From Paramacrobiotus metropolitanus (lineage: Eukaryota > Tardigrada > Eutardigrada > Parachela > Macrobiotidae), in contig NW_026570314.1 in assembly GCF_019649055.1 (NCBI RefSeq), positions 520,783 through 584,782 of the forward strand: a DNA stretch of 64,000 bases, given 5' to 3'. This document shows, piece after piece, positions 1-12,300 of this stretch. The position numbers and the translations under genes were made by a program. How positions within the stretch are numbered: position 1 is the stretch's first letter; the number at the start of each line of letters is the position of its first letter. A model generated the notes under the pieces. It did not search any database, was not told where the DNA came from, and was given only the letters and a program-made list of their open reading frames with translations.

Positions 1-3000
1 AACGGACTGGCACTGAACCTGGACGCTGGCTTTACACACAGGCTCAAAAACCGGCCGGCCAAGGATCCCAAGAATTTTCCGCAGCGCTACCAATTGGCCC
101 CGTTGCGACAATGGTGTCAGGAGCACCCGGACGTCTTTAGAGATCCTGCGTTAGTATATTTAACTACTTTTACGCGTGTTTCGGTTGATTCAGTTTCACT
201 TTGGACTTTGGCACTGCAAGCTCGAATTGTGCCGTATGCTTTATGATGTTTGCAGTTGTAGACCAGAAGTCGTCTGCTGGGCTGGATTGCTGAAAACGAT
301 TATGCTCACGCCGGCACATTTGCACAACCCGGAAGGTAGGATTAGCTCATAATTATAACGGGCAACGGAACCGGCTAATATCGTACTGCTCGAAATATTG
401 CTTACCCATCAACTGAAGATACCGCAGCAAATACGTCGCTACATATACTTACTACCCTAGCATTTCGGCATTTTATACTACCCTTAATTTGGCATATACT
501 GACATTTTATTGCTCAAAATACTGTAGTTCTGTCGCCAGCTCTGCGCAAGAATAATAGTTTTCACAGCAACATACACAAATTGTTGATTATACATAAGGA
601 TGATATAAAACGCCTAAATATATATAATTTTATGTAAACTTAATGGTTAATATGTATACATACTATGCATACTGTTATGAGTTGTTCTTTGTTTTATCCT
701 ATTCAGAGTTAGGAAGTGGTTTTGATGGTACAATTCAGAATGCACGGAAACTTTAAAGGCACTTATATTTTTTTCGGTTTATGGCCAGATGATTATACAT
801 GCGTGAAAACTGCTTGTGCAACGTCCGGTCTAAGAGTTATGCTGGTTTCAAAGAATGATTTTGTAAAAAGATACCGATTTCACTTTGCACGTAAATGGAC
901 ATGACTTGAAGATTGCTTTTACACCGATCCAGTATTCCATGATTTTTTTCCAATTTTAAAATGAATTTTAAAATTTTTGAAATTCATTTTAAAATTTGAA
1001 AAACATGCTAGAACAGTGGATCGGTGTGAAAACGTTCTTTGTGGTTATGTGCATTTACGTGCAAAATTTGAGGGAGATCGGTCCATAATGAGACTTTTGG
1101 TACACCTGAATGCATTTAAACTTTTTAGAATTTTGTAACAGCCATAACTCTTGAACCTGATGTTGCGCGCACATACGGTTTTCTCGCCAGCGTATACAAA
1201 TCATCTGGCTACAGAATGCTGTGAATCGAAACAAAAATGTGTTTGGGAGTGCGCGAAAGTGAAAGTTTCCGTGCATGTACACAAATTTGGTACCATGTAC
1301 CGGGCCACTTCCCTTAAATGCAAGCAGTATATGGCTTTATGCAGCCACAGGGTGGATCGTGTTGGCCTGGAAAATCGAAGGAACGCTGTACCTGGCGCAC
1401 GTGAACCGTCCAGCAAAGCCCGTGGAACAGCCCGCGATGAAAAAATCTTCGGAAAAGGATAACGAAGACACGGAGCGCTACTCATTCTGGTAGGCGTGCA
1501 ATAAAAGTATACTGGTTAAGCAGCGGAACCACATTTAGTATACTTCATATGCATACTGTTTTAATCTTTTTAACTGCACGAAATCAAGGTGATACTATAT
1601 TTTATTTTTCGCTTATCAAATGTGAACAGCATTTATATCAAAATTCAATTAACCTTCCGCTGATGTGTACTAGGCGCTTTTGCCGCTTTGTATTTTCGCA
1701 TGGTTACCCGCAGATGTGTCTAGAGAATGTTTAATTTTGAGTGCCGGTTGTTAGTAAACTCTGCAAGAAAACGGGTGTATCTGTACACAGTGACGTGAAA
1801 AGCGTTTGTGCGCGCCTTAACTTTCAAGCTTTCAAGTGCGCTATCAGGTGCACGTTAGTGAATCTATGCTTATAACTTGTAATTTAAAAGTAGATTTTAT
1901 AATAAGTAACAGTACTCGTATTCATAACAGTAAAATTTCATTTAACGCTGCCCTCAATCCTTCCAATGTTCCGAGTACAGAAATGGCGTTGCCTCGCTGA
2001 ATCTCCAGCGACAGCCGTTGGCGAAGGAATTCATGAGAGCGAGTTCCACCCGTAGAAAGTTGAGTCGCTTGTCGAATTTTTCACTAACAGGATAGCTGAC
2101 TTTCCACTTTCCCCATAGATCGAGTGTGTCAAAGGCTAGCAGTGTGAGACGTGTCTGTTTGATTTGAAGACGTATCTGTCGTTTAGATAAGTTCCGTCAG
2201 TAATATTTAGTTATCACCCCTATTCTGCGTTTTAACAAAGCCACACCGTTGTCTTTTAATGTACAGTGCTTACAACTGGCGTCACCAAATTTGCCGATAT
2301 GTAATGGCTATGCATATTAGCATCAGTTTTGCGTAGTGTTTTGGGTACAGGGGCCAGAAGTTCGAGCAGTGTCTCACTCATTCGAACGAGGAAGCGAACT
2401 TCAGCGATACATCAGCAGATAAGACCAGCTACATCGCGGTCCGATCGCGCCGAATTAACGGCATCAAAGTCCTGTTTGGAGCGGAGATAGATTGCCGGGA
2501 TCCGGACGGTTCCGGACGCTACGTTGAACTCAAAACAACATCCGTCGACGCCATAAGTACCCACCAAGGCAGGAGTATGAACAATGCCAAAAACAATTAC
2601 TAGTAAGTCAGCATATTACGGGCTTTACATTTTGACTGTGAGAAATTAGTGCACCTAGAAAATGTAATCAAATCCCCATTAATGTTTTTACACAATTTTA
2701 AAAAACCTTCCCTGACCGTAAGTACAGAGAATTATATCTCTGTTCTCTACTATGCCTTCGCTGTGACCCACAGCCTGTGAGTACGAACTCGCTGCCCATA
2801 GTTAAAAGCCGATCCGGAGCCACCGTTACGACTTGTATCATTTTTGCTGTTACTGTATATCTTTAAGAAACTCATTGTAGACAAATAGTCGCACCATCTA
2901 ATCTGCATTGCAGTCGCTTCAAGATGCTGAGTTGGTGGGCTCAGTGTTACATTGCTGCAGTCCCAAAAGTGCTTGTCGGCTACCGGACTGCTGACGGTTG

Positions 3001-3891
3001 TTGCGTTTCGACCGATGAATTCTACACTGATGATCTTCCCGCCAAGAGCAAGGTACTGACAAGTGACAGCACAACCCGAACCATTGGCGCTTTAGCTAAA
3101 CAAAAGGATTTCAGCTTGGCGGCTGAAGAGCACTGTACATGTACTGCAGTAGTACAGTGACGTACTGTTATACCATAATCTGTGACGATTATTGCGAATT
3201 TCAATGTAAAGGTAGTAGTGAGTAATTTCAGTGTAAAAGTGTGTGTTCAGGTAGTAGTTCGTATTTCGAAGTACTTGGTGCCAACTTTTGTATGTACAGT
3301 ACTTATTCCTACTTGCCTGTTAAAGGCCTGTTTTTTAAACTTTTTGAAATTTTATTTGACCGATAACTACGCTATTACCTGATGCTTCGAGCACAACGTG
3401 CACCCGCCACTGCATTTAAATTATGTGCCTAAACACTGTCAAAAAAAGAACGCAAATGAGTGTCTGGGAGGGCGCGAAAGCGAATGTTTCCGTGCACGTA
3501 TACGAATTCGGTACGAAGTACAGTGCTGTACCCGGGTCGTACTTTCCCTGCACCATTAAGTAGCACCGTAGCAGTATCGTTTCCTGGTTTCAGGCGGCAG
3601 GAGCTGAGTGGAACTGCCAAGATGCTATTAATTTTCTGGGTGCCTTTCTGGATAAGGTGAAAAAGACAGTGAAAGAGGACTATACAAAGTGAGTGGGCCG
3701 GTCTTTGGCTTGTTGACGTGAAAAATTTTTGAGCGCGCAACGTGCTGCTTTTTCCGGGCGGCTGTAGTGGATACTTCTTTTGCAGGAATATGTACACATT
3801 TGAATGGAGCCCCGGAACGTTATTAGTCAAAATCAACAGTATCACAAAGAACCAACCAAAGAAGAGCAGTTACTGTGAAACAGCAGCGTAA
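1..3891 (+). CDS. DXO/RAI1-like decapping/NAD-cap exonuclease, copy A (5' partial)
   Basis: The DXO/RAI1 family removes incomplete or NAD caps from RNA 5' ends. I reconstruct seven exons with matching phases: <1-149, 256-335, 1345-1489, 2351-2602, 2914-3052, 3594-3688 and 3786-3891 (TAA). In exon 4 are the KFEQ segment, the GAEIDCRDP metal-binding motif and YVELKTT (the E-x-K catalytic motif). Exon 5 has the WWAQ..I..VPK.LVGYR core, exon 6 the NFLGAFL helix, and exon 7 the FEWSPGT strand near the C-terminus. The N-terminus lies left of the window. The reading is open throughout. Introns 2 and 5 have taken up repeat copies. Copy B at 40.1-46.1 kb has the same exon layout and phases, so the two are paralogues. 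The family assignment is firm; the substrate is inferred. Confidence 0.85.
705..1320. mobile_element. Palindromic MITE-like repeat in intron 2 of DXO copy A
   Basis: The two halves are imperfect inverted copies. Acaccgatcca near 920 is mirrored by tggatcggtgt near 1018; gcacgtaaatg near 884 by catttacgtgc near 1051; and a gcacggaaactt segment near 740 is mirrored at 1262-1275. Related single-ended pieces occur near 3440-3570, 21680-21750, 32600-32890 and 43170-43290, so it is a dispersed family. No transposase is visible, and I could not fix the target-site duplication. Confidence 0.6.
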
Positions 3892-4868
3892 ACTCCGGCT
3901 ATTGTCCTAATTATTTACTTTCCTATATTGACGGATTATCTAATGCAGAATCAGATATGTACTTTGAAATTTTTGTGATAATTACAGATATGTGGCTGGT
4001 TTCATCATTGTTTGCTGCTTCCAGTAGTGCAGTTGCTTTTAGTTTTCTATCGAATTTCTTGTTTACGTTTATCACGTTTTGTCATAACTGTTAAACATTT
4101 TATTTGCATTTAATGGGCTACAGCTGGGCAAAGCAAAATGCAGTACAAATAACTGTATCGACCTAATCTCCTGATGATATCTGCAATGTGCACAATCGTC
4201 GATCAGATGCTCACTCAAAACACTGCTTTAAAAATGGGACGCTAAAACTGGAATGGAGGAAAAAGAGGTTCGATGCGAAGATGCAAACAGAAGGGATTGT
4301 TAGAATGGGGAGTATGGTGGAATACGGCACGAGCGCAAATGGGATCCCTCTGGACCGTACATTCTGCTTAGTAATTTTACACATGTATTTGTTGGTAACC
4401 GGTTAAAGTGACGTTTCAAGCTGCACCTCCGTGTGAAAGTGGATCGTGACAGGGAGCGGTTTTCAGAATTCCATACAATGTACTATTCCGCTTACGTAGA
4501 TATTGCAGCCCTGCATAATTTCCATATCCGGTGAAGAGTTGTTTGTTACTGTTTAAAGAAATTTGCTTTCGCAACTGTAAATCCGCTGAACCGGCAAATT
4601 GTTTCCTTAAGCACTTATAACCGATGTGTAACGTGCCTCGATGTATCACGTACTACAGTCGCACACACATTTTATATTATTCCTTATGAATAAATGTTTT
4701 CAGCGTACGGCTGCATCGCCAAAATCATATTATCGCTCCAATGAAAAGTACTTAACTGTTGTTTGTCCTGAGAAGTGCATCAATTCCTTTTGCTGTCCCC
4801 GGTTTTGAAAGAGGGATAGTATTGCAGCTGTGCTTTGCTTGTAATTGTAACTGTTCGTATTTGCAATA
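3892..4868. other. Intergenic stretch, no gene recognised
   Basis: AT-rich spacer between the DXO copy A stop and the GH45 start. Only short unsupported reading frames occur. It must hold the promoter of the cellulase gene, but I see no clear TATA box. Confidence 0.5.
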
Positions 4869-5841
4869 ATGCAAGCTCTACTGTTACAGATGTCTGGTAT
4901 TCTCTCATTGTTCCTGCTTTCTTCCTACCTGGTGGAAGAAGCCCTGTGCGCCAACATTCAATGGAACGGTAACTGGGCCATGGGCTGCGACTTCTCCGGG
5001 AACGATCTATCCCGCGTCCAGGTACCCAGCGAGCAATGCTGTGGACAGTGTGCCAACAATCCCCAGTGCACCCATTTCTCCTGGACCCGCTCGAAGGGGT
5101 GTTCCCTGAAACGCGGTGCCATCAGCAAATCCAACGCCATAACAGTCGGGGATACTTCTGCAGTCTGCGGAGTGATTCGCGAAACGGCCGGCAGCAGCAA
5201 CGGCGGTGGTGGCGGTGGTGGCAGTACGCAGACGGGGAAGACGACCCGCTACTGGGACTGCTGCAAACCCAGCTGCTCATGGAAGGATAAAGCCGTCGTG
5301 AGCAACCCCGTGAAAACCTGCCGCAAGGACGGTATCGCTGCGTTAACTGATGTCAACGCCAAGAGTGGTTGTGACGGCGGTGACGCGTACGTCTGTAACG
5401 ACAACATCCCGTGGGCGGTCAACGATAAGCTTGCCTACGGATTCGCGGCCGCCCATATCAAGGGTTCGGATGAGCGCGGATGGTGTTGTGCTACAAGCTG
5501 GATTTCACCAGCGGCCCGGTATCCGGGAAGTCCATGATCGTGCAGGTGGTCAACAGCGGCGGCGATCTGGGGGAGAATTACTTTGATCTGCAGATCCCGG
5601 GCGGCGGTTTCGGGATCTTTGATGGGTGTACGCGGCAGTGGGGCTAGCGGCGAGTGCGTGGGGAGAGCGGTACGGTGGGGTGCGGACGCGGGACCAGTGC
5701 AATGCGCTGCCGCAGCCGATCCGGGCCGGATGTTATTGGCGGTTTGATTGGTTTAAAGGAGCAGATAATCCCAGCATGAACTTTGCACCGGTACAATGTC
5801 CGGCGGAATTGCAGCGCAAGAGCAACTGTGCTCGCAAATAG
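4869..5841 (+). CDS. PAN/apple domain + GH45 endoglucanase (secreted cellulase)
   Basis: Glycoside hydrolase family 45 cleaves internal beta-1,4 bonds of cellulose by inversion. The frame opens with a hydrophobic signal peptide (about residues 1-28). A cysteine-rich PAN/apple-like domain follows (roughly 30-105; [20 protein letters not shown]), then a Ser/Gly linker, then the GH45 domain starting at [11 protein letters not shown], whose Asp is the catalytic base. The second catalytic Asp is in the later GIFDGC segment. The gene is intronless. Two small indels break the frame, near 5495 (after the WCC) and near 5640 (after GCTRQW). On both sides the translation still follows GH45, ending with [13 protein letters not shown] and a CPAEL motif. 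GH45 in animals is generally attributed to transfer from fungi. Either a recent pseudogene or assembly error; the catalytic residues are present. Confidence 0.88.
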
Positions 5842-6339
5842 TAGAACCGTGAAAAATTTGCAACAAAGAATTTCTATCGCATTGACGTACCGTACTATCG
5901 AGTTTTGTTATGACTGTTAAGCATTTTATTCGCATTAAATGGCTATACGAACGCAGAAATTACAACGATGGGCAGAACAAATACAATATTAATATTATTA
6001 TGTATCAACCGAATCTCGTGACGGGGATGTGGCTGCTGCTATCAAACTGAATATTTGACATCATTGTGCTATCATATGGCTCAGTCCTTATGCTTTCAAG
6101 TTAGAATTTTACCGTGAATCAGATCGAAGCTCATTTTCCGCAAGAGCTGCAATACCAAGCTAGAATGTTGCACGTGATACTTATCATTCTCACAAATATC
6201 ATTAGGGCACTCGGCTTTATTTAAACATTTACACTATGTATGTATGTGTAGCACATGCATACACAGCCCGTCTAATAAGTTAACGACATATATCAAACAA
6301 TAAAGGAGCACACCTGGTATTTGAAGCAAAATGTACGCA
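5842..6339. other. Convergent intergenic spacer
   Basis: AT-rich region between the GH45 gene (+) and the 3' end of the tail-collar gene (-). It should carry both 3' UTRs. I see nothing else in it. Confidence 0.5.
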
Positions 6340-9300
6340 CTAGCAGGCTCGAATAAGAAAATTGACAGCATGATATGGTGGCATGTTGTTATAGGCATAC
6401 TGCCGCCCGTGTTGGCTGTTTTACTGGACCATTTGTACTTCAAATCATTGACCCGCGTTGTCCAAATATCGTATACCGTTTGGCCGCTGTGTTTTGTCAG
6501 GAAGCTGGTATCAGCTGAATGAGAATGGGCCGGCATCTCGTTGATGGTTAACTTGTGGGTGGCGGCTCCCCCTGTGGCTCCGAGACTGTACACAAAGCTA
6601 CTGCCCAAGAGAAAACGTCCCCGGTAATCCGGAGTATACGAGGTGGGAAGTATCCTGGACAGGTTCTCGTGCGTGTAACTAAAATAACTCCCATCGCACT
6701 TTAGCCAGCATGGTGGAATCTCTCGGTTGACCGGGTAGGCTATAACCGACCCGATGGGCATCATTCCGGCCTGGATATCCGTTGCGGTCGTTTCCATCTC
6801 TCCCATTCGGCTTTGGAGCTGTCGGACTTTTCGCTCTAGGCGGTGCATTTCCTCTCTTTGGCGAGCCAACGCACCGGTGCTCGAAGCGGACGGCAGGATA
6901 TTGATGCGGCTGCTGAGTTCTGATGTGGTCTTCGTCACTTGCACTTGCGTGGACGTTATAACGGAAGATGTTCGCAGTCCTGCAACGCATCCAGAACTGG
7001 ATACATAGAGTATAGTCTGCGCTTAAGCTAGCACTTGCGCTCGGATTTGCAGTACTAAAACTTGGACTTGGACTACATAACTAAGACTGAACTGAAGATT
7101 CTAAAACTTGGACTATCTAACGAGTAATAAAACTTGAGCTAGGTGAGTGTTGGGTCTACTTGACTTGGACTTACTAACTTTTGCGGCATATTGTATTAGC
7201 TTCAAAATTCTTCAGTTTCGAGCTAGTCCACTTTAACCTCTTACACTGGAATTGACCTCTCGATCTTAGTTTCGATCTCTCGATCTCGATTTCTTATGTT
7301 TTCTTACGTCTCTCAAATTATTTCTTAGGTTGTTCCTTAAGAAAACCAGCAACTCAAGGACACTTATGAAACATCATGAACTGAAAACCTAAAACAAATC
7401 TCAAGATATCTTAGAAAATGTAAGAACGAAAACCTAAAGTAACTAAGAAACTATTGTGTTCAAGTCCAAGTCAAGAAGTCCAAGTCTGATAAGTGGTCCG
7501 AAGTGGTCTAGGCCCAGTTTCTAATTTGAGCGCGGGCCAAATATTACGGATCACCTGACGCTTAAATTTCGAGTAAAATCTCTTGAACAAGGCGGCGGTC
7601 GCTTCCGTCTTACCAGATAAGTTGATTCGTCGGAGCTGCATGGCCTTGGGAATGAACTTCTCCCCATCCCATTGAATGACGTGTTTGGCTTCGGTCATCA
7701 GTTCGACGAGTTTGGCCTTTTCTTCGTTGCTGACGGACTGCGACGCCGTGTTGACGCCACCGGAGCCAGAGGAGTCGCTCCCAAATATTCCCAGAACGTC
7801 CACTTTCGACATGAATGAACCCGAGACATTGGTGCTGTCCTGGTTAGCTATGTACTTTTTGATATCGTCCTTTAAAGTGCTATCACTCTTATTGTACGCA
7901 TCGTTTAAGGACTGGGTGATGCGGTCCGGTCGGCCGTTCTCGTCGTGCCAGAACACCGAGCTCCACATCTGCTCCTCGAAGGATTCGGTCGATATGCTCT
8001 TGGCCTTGAGAATGTTCTCCAGTAAGGTGCCGATGGTGATAGACTGGTCTTGGCTGACAAATTCATCGTCGGTCACTTCGCTGGCCACCACATTGCTGGC
8101 GATTTCCAGGGTCAGCTGCTTGAGGTCTCTTCATGAAAACGGTGTCCTTGTTGGGGAAGCGTTGGTTCAGGGCTGTCGCAAGAGCTCCGTTCTGCACGTG
8201 CTCCGCTTTGACCTACAAGCAGCCAGTTACCTCTCCATTTAACTTTTTATTATAATTATAAACAACTACAGTAAAGCGGATGTTGTCTAAGCGGTTCAGC
8301 ATGTTGTGTCTAACCATGGCCCGTTTCCATAACTGGTTTGCCCTCATTCAGGGCCGTCGCGAGTTCCGAGGGTAGGGGGGAACGCGCGGTCGCGCGCCCG
8401 GCGCGCCAGTTCGAAAATGGCTCAAAAATTGAAAAAAATCGTAGAAAAGTGGCTCAAAAAAGCCACTTTTCTACGCTTTTCTATTGTAATTTTCGAGCGC
8501 CAGTCCCATTTTTTCGCGCCAGCGCCAGTTGCGCCCAGCACGTCCCCCCTCGCGACGGCCCTGCCCTCATTTAACTTAACGGAAGTGGTCAAGCTTTTCT
8601 AAACTTGACTTTATTTGGCTTCGGTTCTGCTTTGTTCGTTCGTTCTACTAATTTAGGTCCACAAGAATCTGTTGGTTCTCGATTCTGAAAACTGTTACCA
8701 TAGATGATTTCGTGACCTTTTGTAACTTGTACAGTCAACTGCATTCTTTGAGTGTTGAATAAGAAATTCGATTTGATAAGTCGCTTTATTATGGTTTGTA
8801 CATTAAATGCACTGCGCGTTTGATTTTTCAAATGCTTTGGAAAAGCTTTTGATGCATCTAGGGAGCTTGTTATTTCGAACCCTGGATAATTTTAGTCAAA
8901 CCAATAACACAAAAGGGCTGATCTTGGGAAAAAGATTAACCGTCGCTGTCGCATTATTAAGTTCTCCTGTAAGCGCACCTGTACTACACCTGCGCAGGTC
9001 AACGATGACCTTTACCTATGTGTTCCTATAACGATTAGGCAACGCACCCGTAAGACAGTGACCTTCATTCAATATAACACTATGCCCACAATAAACAATG
9101 CTAATGCTAGATAGCCAGGTGTAGATTGGGAGTCGACTGAGAGTCTGCTGGTGGACTGCTGTCATACTACTGACTGGTACGGAGTGGAGGGGTGCTTTAT
9201 ATATGGTCCTGGTCCGGATGGGTTCGGCTACCATATGTGGGGCTGGTGTGGCGACAAGCCAGTGACAGAGTGCATAACGGCAAAATGATGTGATATGCGG

Positions 9301-12300
9301 TCACCATGATGTCATATGACCGCGCAAAAATGTGCAGGGCATACCTGCACGTAGGTTTCCGGTGACTAATGGTCGTGCGGTGCGACAAGAGAAGATGTCG
9401 TCACACTAACATTGGTCGTGCGGTGCGACTAGAGAAGATGTCGTCACATCGCTCCGGAGCGCTTATCTGCGGGAAGCGTTCATATATTTCGAACGACCAA
9501 GCGAGGTGGTATTTAAAATCGCCCTGGGCGTCAATTGCGGCAAGGGACGCAAATATTAAAAGCACCTTTTGATCGGAAACCAAAGTTAGGCGGAGACTGT
9601 AGGCTACATACCTGTGACGGAGAGATCAGTACGATAGGAATAATTACCGTAATAATCTATCCTACCGACCTACTCAACGACAGAGTATGAGCTAATAATC
9701 TCAATGTGGCATAGCTAAGTCTACGAATCTACGCGAAGCGAGAACTGCATCTCCGACGATATTTTAATTAGAAACTCCGAAACTGCCAAAACTCGTAATG
9801 AGAGAACTGATTCCAAAAGTACTGCCACTCACGGACACTTATATAGACACGGCGCATCCGTGTTGAAACAACCAAAAGTAAATCCGAACACAAAAGAGAA
9901 ACGTCGAGAAAGTGTAAGAATAATACAAAGTACGAGTAAAGCCGTCACATTATTACGTACGTATCGCTACAGTACCGCTATATCACGTCACCCCCGCAAA
10001 CGGCTCTTGGGGAACCCAGCACAAAAAGAACAGAAAAGGAAAGCAAAAAACAGGAACAAAAACTAAATGAGTTCTCATGCTCACGACTGGGCAAAGGCGG
10101 GCATTCCATCCACCGTCCACAAACTGACTGATCCTCCTCCACGGGTGACTGAGTGAGATGTTGAATGAGGAGAGGATCCTTGACGGGATGGAGAACTGAG
10201 CGTAGGCAGAAAGACTGAATAGGATGGCAGAACGGCAGTCGGAGTAAAGACAAACAGGAAACGTCGGAACGAAACAAAGTTCATGTTTTTTCAGTGGCAA
10301 ACATTAAATTAATGTAAATCGCCGATGAAAAACTAAAGCAAAAAACATCCGCGATGAAAAATGAAAATAAAAGCAAACACCACTTTGAAAATTGCGAAAC
10401 ACAGTCAAACGCAAGTAGTCAGCATAACACCCGAAGGCGGTTACCAATGCGACTCTCGTAGCACACACAATCACCGTTTGACGGCATTCAGAAAGGATAT
10501 CTCCGGGAATAAACTCCCAAGAAATTTACAGGCGCATTGTCCACATCACTGGACACCACTTCATACACCATTTTCACTACTTGACCATCAACTTCAGTTA
10601 CCGCATTTTTTGAATCAGCTAATGTCTGGTTTTCAACTTTGGACTTTCTGCAATTATCTGCGTCGATGCGTCGACCAGCCCCATTATAATCGCACTGAAC
10701 ACATTTCGTAGTGCACTGGCTTTCTCCCTGTAACTGACAATTATGAATTTTTTCAAACTGCAATTCACCGCACACTTCCGCTACGCATTCAACATGGCGG
10801 ATTTTCGCACAATCTGAGACATTTCTACATACATTTTCAGAAACTTCAGGATAATCACATTTCAACAAAACATTTCCAATTGTTTTCTCCATATTATGCC
10901 AATAATACCGAGTGGTCAGATACTGTTGAACTGACACTCCGTGCGGCATTAATTCATTTTTTAAACATCGTTCACGTACTGATTCAACCAGTTTTTCCTG
11001 CCATTGTTTAGGCACCACAATTTTGTCGATACCATTTTCAGAGCGCTTTCTACAAAGCAAACCATTTATCACAACAAAGTGATAAATTTCTTCATTTTGA
11101 AATTTATTTTTCGCTTTAACTGGGTTTTGTACAAGTAGAACCAGTGTTTGGTATCCTTGTACTTGCGCTGCTCGGCTTTCCAAAATTTTTCGTTTACAAA
11201 ATTTTCAGCCATTAAGGCGCTCCCATTCATATCGGGCTTGCCCCCGCAAACTTGACTGGACACAGTCGTTTGCAACGCATCGGGCGGTAGCTCATTGGGC
11301 ACTGTTCGCCCCCGCAAACTTGACTGCTGCTGCTGCACTTCAGTTTCCACCTTTTCAGTTAATTTTAAATCGCACTGTACAGTACGAATTTCCAGTGAAC
11401 GCGCTTCTACATTTTTCAAATTGTACCGCTTAAGCACTTCAGCTGGCGGCTCATTTGACACTTCTTTCCATTTACCCTCGAAAGTACAGTACTTTGCTGG
11501 GTGCAGCTCATGACATTTAAAGCAGATCGGCTGACCGCTATCAGTTCGCCATTTATTAATATCAATTTCGACATTTCCGATCATGTACGGCTTATTACCA
11601 TAATTATTGTAACATTCATAATTTTCATCATATTCACATTCGTCATCATTCAAACTTTCGGTTTCATATTCACCGTATTCATTTCCACAGTCATCTTCGT
11701 ATTCATACATTTCTCGTTGCACTCTCAGTACGTACAGCGTTTTTAGCTGTGCCATAACATCTTCAACAGTTTTCGGTTTTGACAAAGTCAAGTTTTCATA
11801 CCACTTATTACGCGTTTTTTTCAAGCCCAGAACGAGTACAGATACTCTTTCTTCTTCCTTCGTACCAAGTGCATTAAACCAATTTAGGTATCCGTCAACG
11901 TAAGAATTAACCGTGTCTTCCTCTTTGAAGGCACGTGCATACATCGCTTGCCGTATTTCGGCCGGATCACTCTCCGATGAGAAGTGATTAATTAGCATGA
12001 CTTTCCATTCCTTCCAGTCCCTATCGGGATTTAATTTTTTATGTTCCGCATACCACAGATATGCATCACCCTTCAATGAATATGACAGTCCTTTTTCGAT
12101 CAACTGTTTTTCGCTCCAGCCATTCAAATCTTTACATCGTTCACAGTCCATTATGAAACGTTCTACTTTACCGCTTTCTTGCGTACCTTCGTACACTTGC
12201 GGATACTGTATTTTGTCACCGACTTCAGGCATTCGCTGCATTTCTTCCATTTTCAACATCAAAGCTAACTGACGCTCCATCAATTCAACAGCTCGTGTTT

